From DASWJZ01 sp963720705 (GTDB lineage Bacteria; Pseudomonadota; Alphaproteobacteria; Rhizobiales; Afifellaceae), in contig CAVRGJ010000015.1 of assembly GCA_963720705.1 (NCBI GenBank), forward strand, positions 1 through 64,000: a DNA stretch of 64,000 bases, given 5' to 3'. Below, in pieces: positions 1 through 8,940 of the stretch. A program made the position numbers and the translations under genes. How positions within the stretch are numbered: the stretch's first letter is position 1; every line of letters starts with the position of its first letter. A model generated the notes under the pieces. That model saw only the letters and a program-made list of their open reading frames with translations, did not search any database and was not told the origin of the DNA.

Positions 1-2
1 AT

Positions 3-275
3 GAAAACGCTATCAACGCCGCGAGGATATTCGCGGCGAACGGCTGGGCCACCGGCCTCCTGGTGACATCCGGAGCGCATATGCCAAGGGCGCTCGCCGC
101 CTTTCGCCGGGCCGGACTAAACGTCGCACCGGCAGCGACCGACGTCGATGCGTTGACGACGGACGTTGGCGGGGTGTTTCGATTCCTTCCCGCCGCCGAC
201 GCGCTCGAAAGGACGACGACGGCGGTGAAAGAGATCGTGGGCGGTTTAGTCTACCGCTCCCGAGGCTGGGAATAG
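3..275 (+). CDS. YdcF/DUF218 family protein, C-terminal part (5' truncated by window)
   Basis: The reading frame is open from base 3 to a stop at 273-275 and shows the last 90 residues of a protein that begins before the window. The segment ENAINAARIF, then LLVTSGAHMPRA and a following AFRRAGL, is the typical C-terminal half of DUF218 (YdcF/SanA/ElyC) proteins, in which a conserved TS-x-H-M-RA motif lines the putative active site. Members are inner-membrane or envelope-associated and some act on lipid carriers or cell-wall sugars. The exact role of this copy is unknown. No start codon is visible. Confidence 0.72.
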   Translation, partial: ENAINAARIFAANGWATGLLVTSGAHMPRALAAFRRAGLNVAPAATDVDALTTDVGGVFRFLPAADALERTTTAVKEIVGGLVYRSRGWE

Positions 276-305
276 CTCGCTCGCCGGATCACCGGAGAGC
301 GGCGC

Positions 306-1205
306 CTACGGCTCTACGGTAAAGCCCGCCGTTAATGCGAAGCGGGCGAGATTGCAGAAGCCCATCCGCGCATAGATGAAAGGCGGAGCCTTGGACGGAT
401 CCTGTTCGGCTTCCGCCACCACCCATCCCGAATATCCCGCATCATGGAGAATTGCGAAGAGGGCCGGGAAATCGATGCAGCCGTCGCCGGGCATGGTGAA
501 GATGCCGTCGAGCACGGCCTGCATGAAGCTCTCGTCGCTCGCCCGCGCCTGCTCCAGAACCGCGCGGCGGCTGTCCTTGCAATGAACGTGCACCACGCGC
601 TCGACATGGCGCCGAAGCAGTGCGACCGGATCGCCGCCTGAAAAGATCGAATGGCCGCAGTCGAAGAGAAGGCCGACCGCCTCGCCGGTCGCCGCCATCA
701 ACCGGTCGACCTCCTCGTCGGTCTCAACGATTGTCCCCATGTGATGGTGGAAGGCCATGCCAACTCCGAAGTCGGCCATCCGTTCCGCAAGCTCCGTAAG
801 GCGCCTGCCGTAGGCGGCCCAGTCCCCGTCGCCGAGCTTTGGCCGCTTCGAGATCGGCGCGAAGAGGTCGCCTTCCGACCGTCCCGAAGTGTCCGCATAG
901 ACCACGTGGCGACAGCCCATCTCCCGCAACAACGAGAGATGCGGCAGCACGGCGTCCCACTCCGCCGCGGGCTCTTTTTCGTGGATACGCCCGTCGTACC
1001 ATCCCGAGATCAAAGCAAGGCCATGGCTCTTGAGGAGCGGCTCGAGCACGTACGTGCTCTTCGGAAACTTTCCCCCCATCTCCGTCCCGGCGAACCCCGC
1101 CTCGCGCGTCTCCGCGAGGCAGGTTTCGACCGGCGTGTCACCGCCGAGCGCTGGGAGGTCGTCGTTCGTCCACGTGATCGGATTGATGCCGAGCCGGATC
1201 GCCAT
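306..1205 (-). CDS. iolE: Myo-inosose-2 dehydratase-like sugar isomerase/epimerase (IolE type)
   Basis: A 299-residue TIM-barrel protein of the xylose-isomerase-like superfamily, closest in pattern to IolE, which dehydrates scyllo-inosose in myo-inositol breakdown. It opens with MAIRLGINPITWTNDD and carries the HHHMGT motif at about residues 153-158, FDCGHSIFSGGDP near 182 and HVHCKD near 208, whose His, Asp and Glu residues ligate the divalent metal in this family. The start at 1205 is chosen because GGGGAG lies 5 bases upstream; the frame stays open for another 99 codons, but those overlap the divergent gene and have no family match. It is divergent from a YdjC gene and a sugar importer, so a related substrate is plausible. 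Another inositol-like or ketose substrate cannot be excluded. Confidence 0.8.
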   Translation of the reverse strand: MAIRLGINPITWTNDDLPALGGDTPVETCLAETREAGFAGTEMGGKFPKSTYVLEPLLKSHGLALISGWYDGRIHEKEPAAEWDAVLPHLSLLREMGCRHVVYADTSGRSEGDLFAPISKRPKLGDGDWAAYGRRLTELAERMADFGVGMAFHHHMGTIVETDEEVDRLMAATGEAVGLLFDCGHSIFSGGDPVALLRRHVERVVHVHCKDSRRAVLEQARASDESFMQAVLDGIFTMPGDGCIDFPALFAILHDAGYSGWVVAEAEQDPSKAPPFIYARMGFCNLARFALTAGFTVEP

Positions 1206-1290
1206 TCGCGCTCCCCACGCGGAAAGGAGACATATCGACAGGGAAATATCAATCTGTACAGTCTGTCGCGTGGAGACAGGGCCGGGGCGT
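1206..1290. promoter_or_regulatory. Divergent promoter region iolE-like / ydjC-like with palindromes
   Basis: This 85-base gap separates two divergent starts and must hold both promoters. It contains the perfect 8-bp palindrome CTGTACAG (1254-1261), and the pair CGACAG (1236-1241) / CTGTCG (1263-1268) forms a wider inverted repeat around it. This would suit a dimeric repressor. No cognate regulator gene is adjacent and no clear -35/-10 pair is seen. Confidence 0.4.
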
Positions 1291-2181
1291 ATGCAGTCAG
1301 AAATTCGCGTCGTCGTCCACCAGGACGACGTCGGCATGAACCATGGGGCGAATGCCGCCTTCCGCGACCTGACGCGCCTTGGGATATGCACGGCCGGCTC
1401 CGTCATGGTCCCGTGTCCGTGGTTCCCCGAGATCGCCGAGATGCAGGCGCGCGATCCGAACCTCGACATCGGCGTCCATCTGGTTCTCACCTCCGAGTTC
1501 AAACCCTATCGCTGGCGGCCGCTGACCGGCGCATCGCAAGCGTCGGGTCTCGTCGACCCCGACGGCTACTTCTGGCCGACTGCGCGCGAGGCTCGCGAGC
1601 ATGCTGATCCGTATGCAGTGGAAACCGAGCTTCGCGCCCAGATCGACGCGGCGAAGCATGCCGGCATCGATATCACCCACATCAACTCGCACATGTTCAC
1701 GGTCCTCTGCCCGAAATTCATCGACATCTACACGCGGCTCGGCCGCGAGGAGCGCGTGCCGGTACTGCTGGTGCGCCAGGACGCCGCCTACGGGTCGATG
1801 GAAAAGGGGCCTGCCGTCGATGCGGCCATCCGCGCTGCCGACGGAGAGGGCCACCCGGTGTTCGACCGCGTGCTTGAGACCCCGTGGCAGCGTGGCGTGT
1901 CGGTTGAGGCGGACTACGACGCGCTCCTTGGTTGTCTCGCCCCCGGCCTCAATTACATGGCGCTCCATTTCAATCAGCCCGGGGAGATCGCCGCGATAGA
2001 GCCGGAACCGGCCGATATACGCACCGAGGAATACGCGCTTTTCCGCAGCGCGCGCATACGCGACCGGCTCAAGTCAGACGGTATCGAACTGATCGGTATG
2101 CGAGTATTGCGCGACGCGCTCCACAGCAGGTCTGGCTCTGCAACGAAAGCAAACTCGCCTGCCGCCCGCGCGGCGGTCTAG
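1291..2181 (+). CDS. YdjC/ChbG-family carbohydrate deacetylase
   Basis: A 296-residue protein of the YdjC family, metal-dependent deacetylases acting on acetylated sugars such as diacetylchitobiose. The N-terminal VVHQDDVGMNHGAN (about residues 8-21) carries the His/Asp-Asp metal site. DIGVHLVLTSE and THINSH, further in, supply the remaining His ligands. The frame extends upstream to 1030, but that part overlaps the divergent gene; ATG 1291 is the first start that gives the family N-terminus. It is followed after 112 bases by a ribose-type importer, so it may process the imported sugar. The natural substrate is inferred only from the family. Confidence 0.8.
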   Translation: MQSEIRVVVHQDDVGMNHGANAAFRDLTRLGICTAGSVMVPCPWFPEIAEMQARDPNLDIGVHLVLTSEFKPYRWRPLTGASQASGLVDPDGYFWPTAREAREHADPYAVETELRAQIDAAKHAGIDITHINSHMFTVLCPKFIDIYTRLGREERVPVLLVRQDAAYGSMEKGPAVDAAIRAADGEGHPVFDRVLETPWQRGVSVEADYDALLGCLAPGLNYMALHFNQPGEIAAIEPEPADIRTEEYALFRSARIRDRLKSDGIELIGMRVLRDALHSRSGSATKANSPAARAAV

Positions 2182-2293
2182 AACTGCAGTCCGGCTCTGG
2201 TTTCGCGCTCGGCGGGCTAGGGCGGGAAGTGACACCTCGGCAGGCCGGCATGCCGAGGCGCCGAAAGCGTGGGCGCCGGGAGGGAGGGCTGTA

Positions 2294-3277
2294 ATGAATA
2301 TGCATCGAACGCGCGCCTTGTTTCGCGCCGGCGCAATCGCGCTCGGCGTGACAGCGGCGTCTCTCGCCGCGACCGTCGCCTCGGCGCAAATCAAGGAGGC
2401 GAAGGACGTCCACATCATCTTCGTCACCCACGGCCAGGCGGCTGACGTCTATTGGTCGGTGGTGAAGAACGGGGTCGAGGCCGGCCAGAAGGTCATGGGC
2501 AGCCAGGTCGATTATCATTCGCCCGACACCTTCGACATGGTTCAGATGGCGCGCCTGATCGACGCCGCCGTGGCGGAGAAGCCCGACGCGATCGTCGTGT
2601 CGATACCTGACACGACGGCGCTCAAGGATTCGATCATGAACGCCAAAGCGGCCGGCATCCCGGTCGGCGTGATCGACACCGGCATCGATCAGGTGAAGGA
2701 CTGGGGCCTCGACCTCTGGGTCGGCGGCGGTTCCGAATACGATAACGGTCTCCGCGCCGGCGAGATCATGGGCAAGGAAGGTGTGAAGTCGGCGGTGTGC
2801 GTTAATCAGGAGGTCGGCAACGTCTCCCTCGACGACCGCTGCAACGGCTTCAAGGACGGGCTCGCAAAGACCGGCGGCAAGATCGAGGTGGTGGCGGTAA
2901 CGATGGACCCGACCGAGTCGGCCGGCCGCGTCGAAGCTTTCATCACTGCGCACCCGGACACGGACGGCGTCCTCGCGCTCGGACCGAGCGTCGCCGATCC
3001 GATCCTGCAGCGGCTGCGCGACAACGGCATGATCAGCAAGATCAAGATGGGCACCTTCGACCTATCACCGGTCGCGCTTGAGGCCGTTGACAAGGGCGAC
3101 ATGCTCTTTGCCATCGACAGCCAGCAATATCTGATGGGCTATCTCCCGGTCGTCTTCTTCACCATGAAGGCGATGTACGGAACGCTCCCGACCGACAACG
3201 TCATGACCGGCCCCGCCTTCATCATGAAGGGGCAGGGCCAGCACGTCCTGGCGCTGAGCAAGCAGGGAATCCGATAG
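2294..3277 (+). CDS. Sugar ABC transporter substrate-binding protein (RbsB-like, cluster B)
   Basis: A 327-residue periplasmic binding protein of the ribose/galactose type (Peripla_BP_4). Residues 1-31 form a signal peptide with a positively charged start, a hydrophobic run and an ASA cleavage motif. Two alpha/beta lobes follow: first lobe from VHIIFVTHGQAADVYW, the IVVSIPDTTAL strand near residue 97, and a second lobe starting near VKSAVCVNQEVG. ATG 2294 is preceded by GGAGGGAGGG. It is the first gene of a binding protein-permease-ATPase operon; the ligand is probably a monosaccharide or cyclitol given the neighbouring iolE-like and ydjC genes. Confidence 0.85.
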   Translation: MNMHRTRALFRAGAIALGVTAASLAATVASAQIKEAKDVHIIFVTHGQAADVYWSVVKNGVEAGQKVMGSQVDYHSPDTFDMVQMARLIDAAVAEKPDAIVVSIPDTTALKDSIMNAKAAGIPVGVIDTGIDQVKDWGLDLWVGGGSEYDNGLRAGEIMGKEGVKSAVCVNQEVGNVSLDDRCNGFKDGLAKTGGKIEVVAVTMDPTESAGRVEAFITAHPDTDGVLALGPSVADPILQRLRDNGMISKIKMGTFDLSPVALEAVDKGDMLFAIDSQQYLMGYLPVVFFTMKAMYGTLPTDNVMTGPAFIMKGQGQHVLALSKQGIR

Positions 3278-3288
3278 AATAGGCATTT

Positions 3289-3314
3289 GGGGCCGGCCGC
3301 CGACGGCCGGTCCC
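3289..3314 (+). promoter_or_regulatory. Stem-loop between binding-protein and permease genes
   Basis: GGGGCCGGCC (3289-3298) pairs with GGCCGGTCCC (3305-3314) across a 6-base loop, giving a 10-bp stem with one G-U pair. It sits directly after the binding-protein stop codon and has no T-run. Such structures commonly protect the 3' end of binding-protein mRNA or reduce read-through into the permease gene. Two other importers in the window have the same arrangement. Confidence 0.55.
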
Positions 3315-3343
3315 AGACCCGCTTCGGAACACGGGGGACAAGC

Positions 3344-4434
3344 TTGGCGATCGCGCTCGACGAAAGATTGCGACCGGCCTCGCAGCTGACCCGGCTGCTT
3401 CGGCGCCCCGAGTTCGGTGCGCTCGCCGGCACCTTCCTCGTTATTCTCGCCTTCGCCGTATTCGCCGGCAATTCCGGCCTCTTCACCTCGCGCGGCATCA
3501 TCAACGTGCTGCAAGTCTCCGCCGAGCTCGGCATCCTGGCGACACCGGTCGCGCTTCTGATGATCGGCGGCGAATTTGACCTCTCGATTGGGTCGACGGT
3601 GGGTTTCGCCGGCGTCGTGGTCGGTCTCGGCGTCACCGAGTTCCACCTGCCTGTCTCGCTCTCGGTGCTGATCGCGTTCGGCTTCGCGCTTTTGATCGGC
3701 TACGTGAACGGGCTCCTGTTGATCCGCACCAAGTTGCCGTCCTTCATCGTGACGCTCGCGTTCCTTTTCATCCTACGCGGGCTGACCCTCGCGGTTACCC
3801 GCGGCATCACCGGAAGGACGCAGATCCCCTACATTACCGAGGGTGTCAAAGACACTTGGATCGTCCACCTCTTTGCCGGATACGCCTTCGGTGATCTGTT
3901 CCGCTGGCTCGGCGCGATTGGCGTGATCGGACTTCGCCCCGATGGCCTGCCTAATGTTCCCGGCGTTCCGGCGTCGGTCCTCTGGTGGGTCGGCCTGACG
4001 GCGATTGCGACTTGGGTGCTTCTGAACACGCGCTTCGGCAATTGGATCTTCTCCGTCGGCGGCGACGCCAACGCCGCCCGCAACATCGGCGTGCCGGTCT
4101 CGCGCGTGAAGATCATCCTTTTCATCCTGACCGCCTTTGCGGCGACCCTTTTCGCGACGATCCAGGTGCTGAGTGTGGGCTCCGCCGACACGCTGCGCGG
4201 AACCCAAAAGGAGTTCGAGGCGATCATCGCAGCCGTCATCGGCGGCTGTCTTCTGACCGGCGGCTACGGATCGGCGATCGGCGCCGCCTTTGGAGCGCTG
4301 ATCTTCGGCTTCGTTCAGATGGGAATCTTCTACACCGGCGTCGACACCGACTGGTTCAAAGTTTTCCTCGGCCTGATGGTTCTGATCGCCGTGCTCTTCA
4401 ACAACTATATCCGGCGCAAGGTGACGGAGGCGCG

Positions 4435-4438
<4 letters not shown>
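3344..4438 (+). CDS. Sugar ABC transporter permease (RbsC/FrcC-like)
   Basis: A 364-residue polytopic inner-membrane protein of the BPD_transp_2 family. It has about ten hydrophobic segments, the conserved LLMIGGEFDLSIGSTVGFAG near residue 75, and the coupling region with GGDANAARNIGVPVSRVK near residue 240. The frame is open from a TTG at 3287, but TTG 3344 has GGGGGA five bases upstream and avoids the stem-loop before it, so 3344 is preferred. Its last four bases overlap the ATPase start (ATGA), which indicates translational coupling. Confidence 0.83.
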
Positions 4439-5253
<815 letters not shown>

Positions 5254-5507
5254 GGCGCTCAGTGCGTCCGTCGGCGCCACGTCGATCGCCGACCTTGCCG
5301 CCAAGCTAATCGGAGCAGCCACCGCAGCTGGTCGCTCTGCGCTTGGCTTTTCTCCGCAAACTCGTGTAGAAGCCTGCGCATGCCCCACTGACAGGTAGGT
5401 TTTCTCCACCCCGACCGTCTCGACGGGAGAGGTGCGCCCGCTTTGGTGCGCCCCCGCGAGACGGGCGGCTGCCGCCCGGCGGCCGTCGGCTCTTGCCGAG
5501 GGGAAAT
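5254..5507. other. Gene-poor stretch with a gnd-like sequence fragment
   Basis: No convincing gene is seen here. Bases 5270-5308 match 8052-8090 inside gnd at 34 of 39 positions, and in the same frame they encode VGATSIADLAAKL against VGATSIADLVAKL. This looks like the remnant of a second 6-phosphogluconate dehydrogenase gene or a small duplicated piece. The rest is GC-rich sequence with short inverted repeats. Confidence 0.5.
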
Positions 5508-5708
5508 ATGCCAAGGCACTCGAAAGACGCGCAAGACGCGAACACCCGCTCGCAGAACGAACCCTCAAGCCAAGCCGAATGGCTCCGCCGCAGGAAATAC
5601 GCGGAAGGAATTGCCCGCGCCGAGTTCGGTCGGCACTATTGGAACGAACGGCTCGACCAGGAGCTCCGGGAAGCGCTGGAGCGGCGGCCGCCGCGACAAA
5701 GGAAGTAG
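5508..5708 (+). CDS. Small hypothetical protein, charged
   Basis: A 66-residue protein that I do not recognise. The start at 5508 has a good ribosome-binding site (GAGGGG, 4-base spacing). The N-terminal 22 residues are polar and probably disordered. From about residue 24 the sequence is rich in Arg, Glu and Trp/Tyr and looks like an amphipathic helical segment (EWLRRRKYAEGIARAEFGRHYW). No membrane segment or Cys motif is present. It stands alone between an importer operon and a small membrane protein gene. Confidence 0.45.
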   Translation: MPRHSKDAQDANTRSQNEPSSQAEWLRRRKYAEGIARAEFGRHYWNERLDQELREALERRPPRQRK

Positions 5709-5809
5709 GGTCCAGGCGCGTCGAATCGCTCAGCCACGCTGGCGGTCGCTCGCGTCTTCAATCTTAGAAGCCGATCGGATTGTGCTGGCACGCCTTAGGA
5801 GGATCACGG

Positions 5810-6049
5810 ATGATAAAGGGGCTGATCACCATTCTTGTCGGCGTCTACGCCGCAATCGGGGTTCTGTTGATGATCGTAGAACCTCGGCCAACTGTACAGC
5901 AGGATCTGCAAGCGTCGCGGACCGGAAAGTATTGTGGAAACAGAAGCGTTATAGCCCATCTAATCATGTGGCCAATCCTGCTTAACTACTACTACGGGGG
6001 CGGTTTCGATCGGTGCCTGGCGGGCTCCGATCAGCCGACCAATAGCTAG
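5810..6049 (+). CDS. Small membrane protein, unknown function
   Basis: A 79-residue protein with a hydrophobic N-terminal segment (IKGLITILVGVYAAIGVLLMI, about residues 2-22) and a weaker second hydrophobic stretch (IAHLIMWPILLNYYYGG near residue 52). The start at ATG 5810 is set by a strong AGGAGG site nine bases upstream; an in-frame TTG at 5780 lacks one. I do not recognise the family. Its tail contains two Cys residues that could be periplasmic. Confidence 0.55.
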   Translation: MIKGLITILVGVYAAIGVLLMIVEPRPTVQQDLQASRTGKYCGNRSVIAHLIMWPILLNYYYGGGFDRCLAGSDQPTNS

Positions 6050-6144
6050 ACACATAGTGAGAGCGACGCCGCGGCGGCCCAGGCCTCCGACGCCTGGAGC
6101 CGGCCGTCGGCCGCTCCAGACGTCTGGCCGTCCTCGTCCCACGC

Positions 6145-6175
6145 TGGCGCGCCGCGGAATTTTTGCGGCGCGCCA
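6145..6175 (+). terminator. Strong stem-loop, possible terminator
   Basis: TGGCGCGCCGC (6145-6155) and GCGGCGCGCCA (6165-6175) form a perfect 11-bp stem around a 9-base loop containing five Ts. It is downstream of the small membrane protein gene and upstream of the protease gene. There is no T-run after the stem, so intrinsic termination is not certain. Confidence 0.4.
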
Positions 6176-6295
6176 AGGAAGCCGGCGACGCGTTCGTCAA
6201 AGGAACCGGCGCGATACTTCAACTCCGCCGGGCGCGTCCTTCTCGGACGACGAGCCCTGTGCGAGACTTACCGCAGCAATCACAAGGAGCTGGCG

Positions 6296-7744
6296 ATGGC
6301 GGGTACACCGATGCTCGTGGCGTTGATGGCGTCATTCCTTCTCTGCGATGCGGCGACCGCTCGGGCGGAGGACCTGCCCGACGAATTGTGGGCGCCGCAG
6401 GCGCAGCCGGCGACTTTCCAGATCGTGGAAGTCGTGCACGTCGAGGGGCAACGTCCAAAGACCATCTCTTTAGCTGACAGCCTCCTTGAGCAGAACGTCG
6501 GCGCCGGCGCCGGGGCGGACATCTATTGGCAAGCCATCGCGAACAATCCTTCAGAGTACCTCGCGCCCTCGCAAGAGATGGAGGCGATATCGGAAGACGA
6601 TCTTATCGCGTGGGGAACGGCCGTATGCGTCAGCCGCGAAGGCATTCTGCTCACGAATGCTCACATGATCCAGGATGACGACCGCAGCGGCCTGATTGCC
6701 GGCATCGATGCGCCCTTCGTGCAGGTCGTCAATGAGCTGAAGGACCGGTTCGGCGACTACCCCGACCGGCAGCAGCTCCTCCTGCTAAGGGAATGGTATC
6801 TGAACCAGAGCACGGGAACCGGCAAATTCAAGGAAGTGCAGGTCGTCCTCAAATACTCCGAACCGATGCAGCTGACGGCCGACGAGACGATGCAACACGT
6901 GCTCGCGCACGAACTGTTCCCCAACGTTTCGGGCCTCGTATTCGGACCCGGCCCCGAGGACCTCGTAAGGCAACCGCTTACCGTGCGCGCGGTCCCTCTT
7001 GCCGCCGGGACTCCGATACCGGGAAAGGATATCGCCGTCCTGAAGGTCTCGCCGGATGCGGATGATCCGGTCGATCCGCGCGATCGCCTCATCTGCCTGC
7101 CGCTTGGAGACTCGGATGCCGTCATACCCGGCAGCTTTCCGATCCAGGCGCTTGGATACCCGGGCGCTGCGTTCGATCCATATCTCATGAACGAAGGTGC
7201 GGGCTATCGCGTGAACAGCCAGGATGGTCAGATCGACCAGCTGCGGGAGATGCAGGGCGGTTGGAATGCCTTCGAGATGACCGCGCTCATCTATCACGGT
7301 CACAGCGGGGGCCCGGTCATCGACCGCCATGGGAACATTGTCGCTCTCAATGTGGGCGTGGCCCAAGAGAATCCGAATGTCGAAGTCTTTGGGCGCACAC
7401 TCGCCGTTCCGATCAATCTTGTGCGGGAGTTTCTGCGCCAAGCGGGAATCGACGCGCTTGACCCGGGGCCGCTGGTTGAGCGGTGGAACGATGGGCTCCG
7501 CGCCTTCGCCAAGGGCGACTACGCCACCGCATTCAGCGACTTTTCTATCATCCTCTACCGGCAGGCAGCCCCCTTCGAGCCGACTTCCGCCTCGAACGTC
7601 CGGACGGATATGTTGACGCCGCCCAAGACCGCGCGCCTCCTTCCAACGGCCGCGCAGGCAAGCAAGCCGCCCCCGCCGGTTGAAAAGTATCTCAGCCCCT
7701 ACGTAGAAGACATGTGGCTTCGAAGTCTTCGCTTGCTCCCGTGA
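6296..7744 (+). CDS. Exported trypsin-like serine protease
   Basis: A 482-residue protein with a signal peptide (hydrophobic residues 5-17, TARA cleavage near residue 24) followed by a chymotrypsin-fold protease domain. The catalytic triad is visible: His in ILLTNAHMIQ (near residue 122), Asp in KDIAVLKV (near 245) and Ser in YHGHSGGPVIDRHG (near 338). Two long insertions between His and Asp make the domain larger than usual. No PDZ domain is apparent; the tail holds a short TPR-like segment (FAKGDYATAFSDFS). ATG 6296 has AAGGAG ten bases upstream. A periplasmic quality-control or stress role is inferred from the fold only. Confidence 0.78.
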   Translation: MAGTPMLVALMASFLLCDAATARAEDLPDELWAPQAQPATFQIVEVVHVEGQRPKTISLADSLLEQNVGAGAGADIYWQAIANNPSEYLAPSQEMEAISEDDLIAWGTAVCVSREGILLTNAHMIQDDDRSGLIAGIDAPFVQVVNELKDRFGDYPDRQQLLLLREWYLNQSTGTGKFKEVQVVLKYSEPMQLTADETMQHVLAHELFPNVSGLVFGPGPEDLVRQPLTVRAVPLAAGTPIPGKDIAVLKVSPDADDPVDPRDRLICLPLGDSDAVIPGSFPIQALGYPGAAFDPYLMNEGAGYRVNSQDGQIDQLREMQGGWNAFEMTALIYHGHSGGPVIDRHGNIVALNVGVAQENPNVEVFGRTLAVPINLVREFLRQAGIDALDPGPLVERWNDGLRAFAKGDYATAFSDFSIILYRQAAPFEPTSASNVRTDMLTPPKTARLLPTAAQASKPPPPVEKYLSPYVEDMWLRSLRLLP

Positions 7745-7766
7745 GCGCATTAGGCGGGAGTTCGCT

Positions 7767-7803
7767 CGGGCCGGCCGGCAGGCACACTGCAACCGCCGGC
7801 CCG
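7767..7803 (+). terminator. Stem-loop after protease gene
   Basis: CGGGCCGGC (7767-7775) pairs perfectly with GCCGGCCCG (7795-7803) over a 19-base loop. It lies 23 bases after the protease stop and before gnd. There is no T-tract, so it may be a terminator or just a GC-rich palindrome. Confidence 0.3.
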
Positions 7804-7919
7804 TATTGGGTCGAGGCTTTCTTAAGCGTAATCGTCCGCCGGTGGCGACAGCATCGACGATGCTCTATTTCCTCTTGAGCGCGGCCGATCCGCCGCCCGG
7901 GACCCCAAATGGAGCGACC

Positions 7920-8939
7920 ATGCAGCTAGGCATCATCGGGCTCGGACGGATGGGCGCCAACATCGCGCGCCGGCTTATGCGCGGCGGCCACGAATGCGTC
8001 GTTTTCGACATCCGGCCGCAATCGGTGGCGGCGCTTGCGGGCGAAGGAGCGGTCGGCGCGACGTCGATCGCTGACCTCGTCGCCAAGCTGAAAGCCCCGC
8101 GCGCCGTCTGGATGATGCTGCCGGCGGCGATCGTCGACGAAACCATCGAAGAAGTGTCCGGCCACCTCGCGGCCGACGATGTCCTGATCGACGGCGGCAA
8201 TTCCTACTACCGCGACGATATCGTACGCGCGAAGGCGCTCCTCAAGAAGCGCATCCACTACGTCGATGTCGGCACCAGCGGCGGCGTCTACGGCCTTAAG
8301 CGCGGATTCTGCCAGATGATCGGCGGGGAGGACGCACCGGTGAAGCGCCTCGACCCGATCTTCGCCACGCTTGCGCCCGCGATCGATGCGGCGCCGCGCA
8401 TTCCCGGGCGCGCCGAGCGCGCCACCACCGCCGAGCACGGCTATCTGCATTGCGGGCCGAGCGGTGCCGGCCATTTCGTCAAGATGGTCCATAACGGCAT
8501 CGAATACGGCCTGATGGCCGCCTACGCCGAAGGCATCAACATTCTGCGCCACGCCAATATCGGGGCGAAGACGGCCGAGGTCGACGCGGAGACCGCGCCG
8601 CTCGCCGATCCGGAGGCCTACCGCTACGATCTCGACGTCGCTGAGATCACCGAGATGTGGCGTCGCGGCAGCGTCATCTCCTCGTGGCTTCTTGACCTGA
8701 CGGCGGAGGCGCTACTGAACGATCCCGGCCTCGCGGCGTTCAAGGGCCGGGTCTCCGATTCCGGCGAAGGACGCTGGACGGTGAAGGCCGCGATCGACGA
8801 AGGCGTGCCGGCGCCGGTGCTGGCGACGGCGCTCTTCGAGCGCTTCGCCTCGCGCGGGGCCGCCGATTTCGCCGACCAGTTGCTCTCCGCGATGCGTGGC
8901 GAGTTCGGCGGCCACGTCGAGAAGCCGGCGGACAAATAG
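7920..8939 (+). CDS. gnd: 6-phosphogluconate dehydrogenase, decarboxylating (short YqeC-like form)
   Basis: A 339-residue enzyme that oxidises and decarboxylates 6-phosphogluconate to ribulose 5-phosphate. The N-terminal Rossmann motif is GLGRMGANIARRL (residues 7-19). DGGNSYYRDD near residue 94, VGTSGGVYGL near 119 and GHFVKMVHNGIEYG near 186, with the catalytic Lys and Asn, follow. The length fits the short NAD-preferring form, not the 470-residue E. coli type. The frame opens at 7806, but ATG 7920 gives the family start. The next gene, zwf, begins one base after the stop, so the two are translated from one operon. Confidence 0.92.
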   Translation: MQLGIIGLGRMGANIARRLMRGGHECVVFDIRPQSVAALAGEGAVGATSIADLVAKLKAPRAVWMMLPAAIVDETIEEVSGHLAADDVLIDGGNSYYRDDIVRAKALLKKRIHYVDVGTSGGVYGLKRGFCQMIGGEDAPVKRLDPIFATLAPAIDAAPRIPGRAERATTAEHGYLHCGPSGAGHFVKMVHNGIEYGLMAAYAEGINILRHANIGAKTAEVDAETAPLADPEAYRYDLDVAEITEMWRRGSVISSWLLDLTAEALLNDPGLAAFKGRVSDSGEGRWTVKAAIDEGVPAPVLATALFERFASRGAADFADQLLSAMRGEFGGHVEKPADK

Positions 8940-8940
8940 C

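Noticed and set aside
1206..1502. N-terminal extension of the iolE-like gene
   Set aside because: It lies over the promoter and start of the divergent deacetylase gene, and the protein family starts at 1205.
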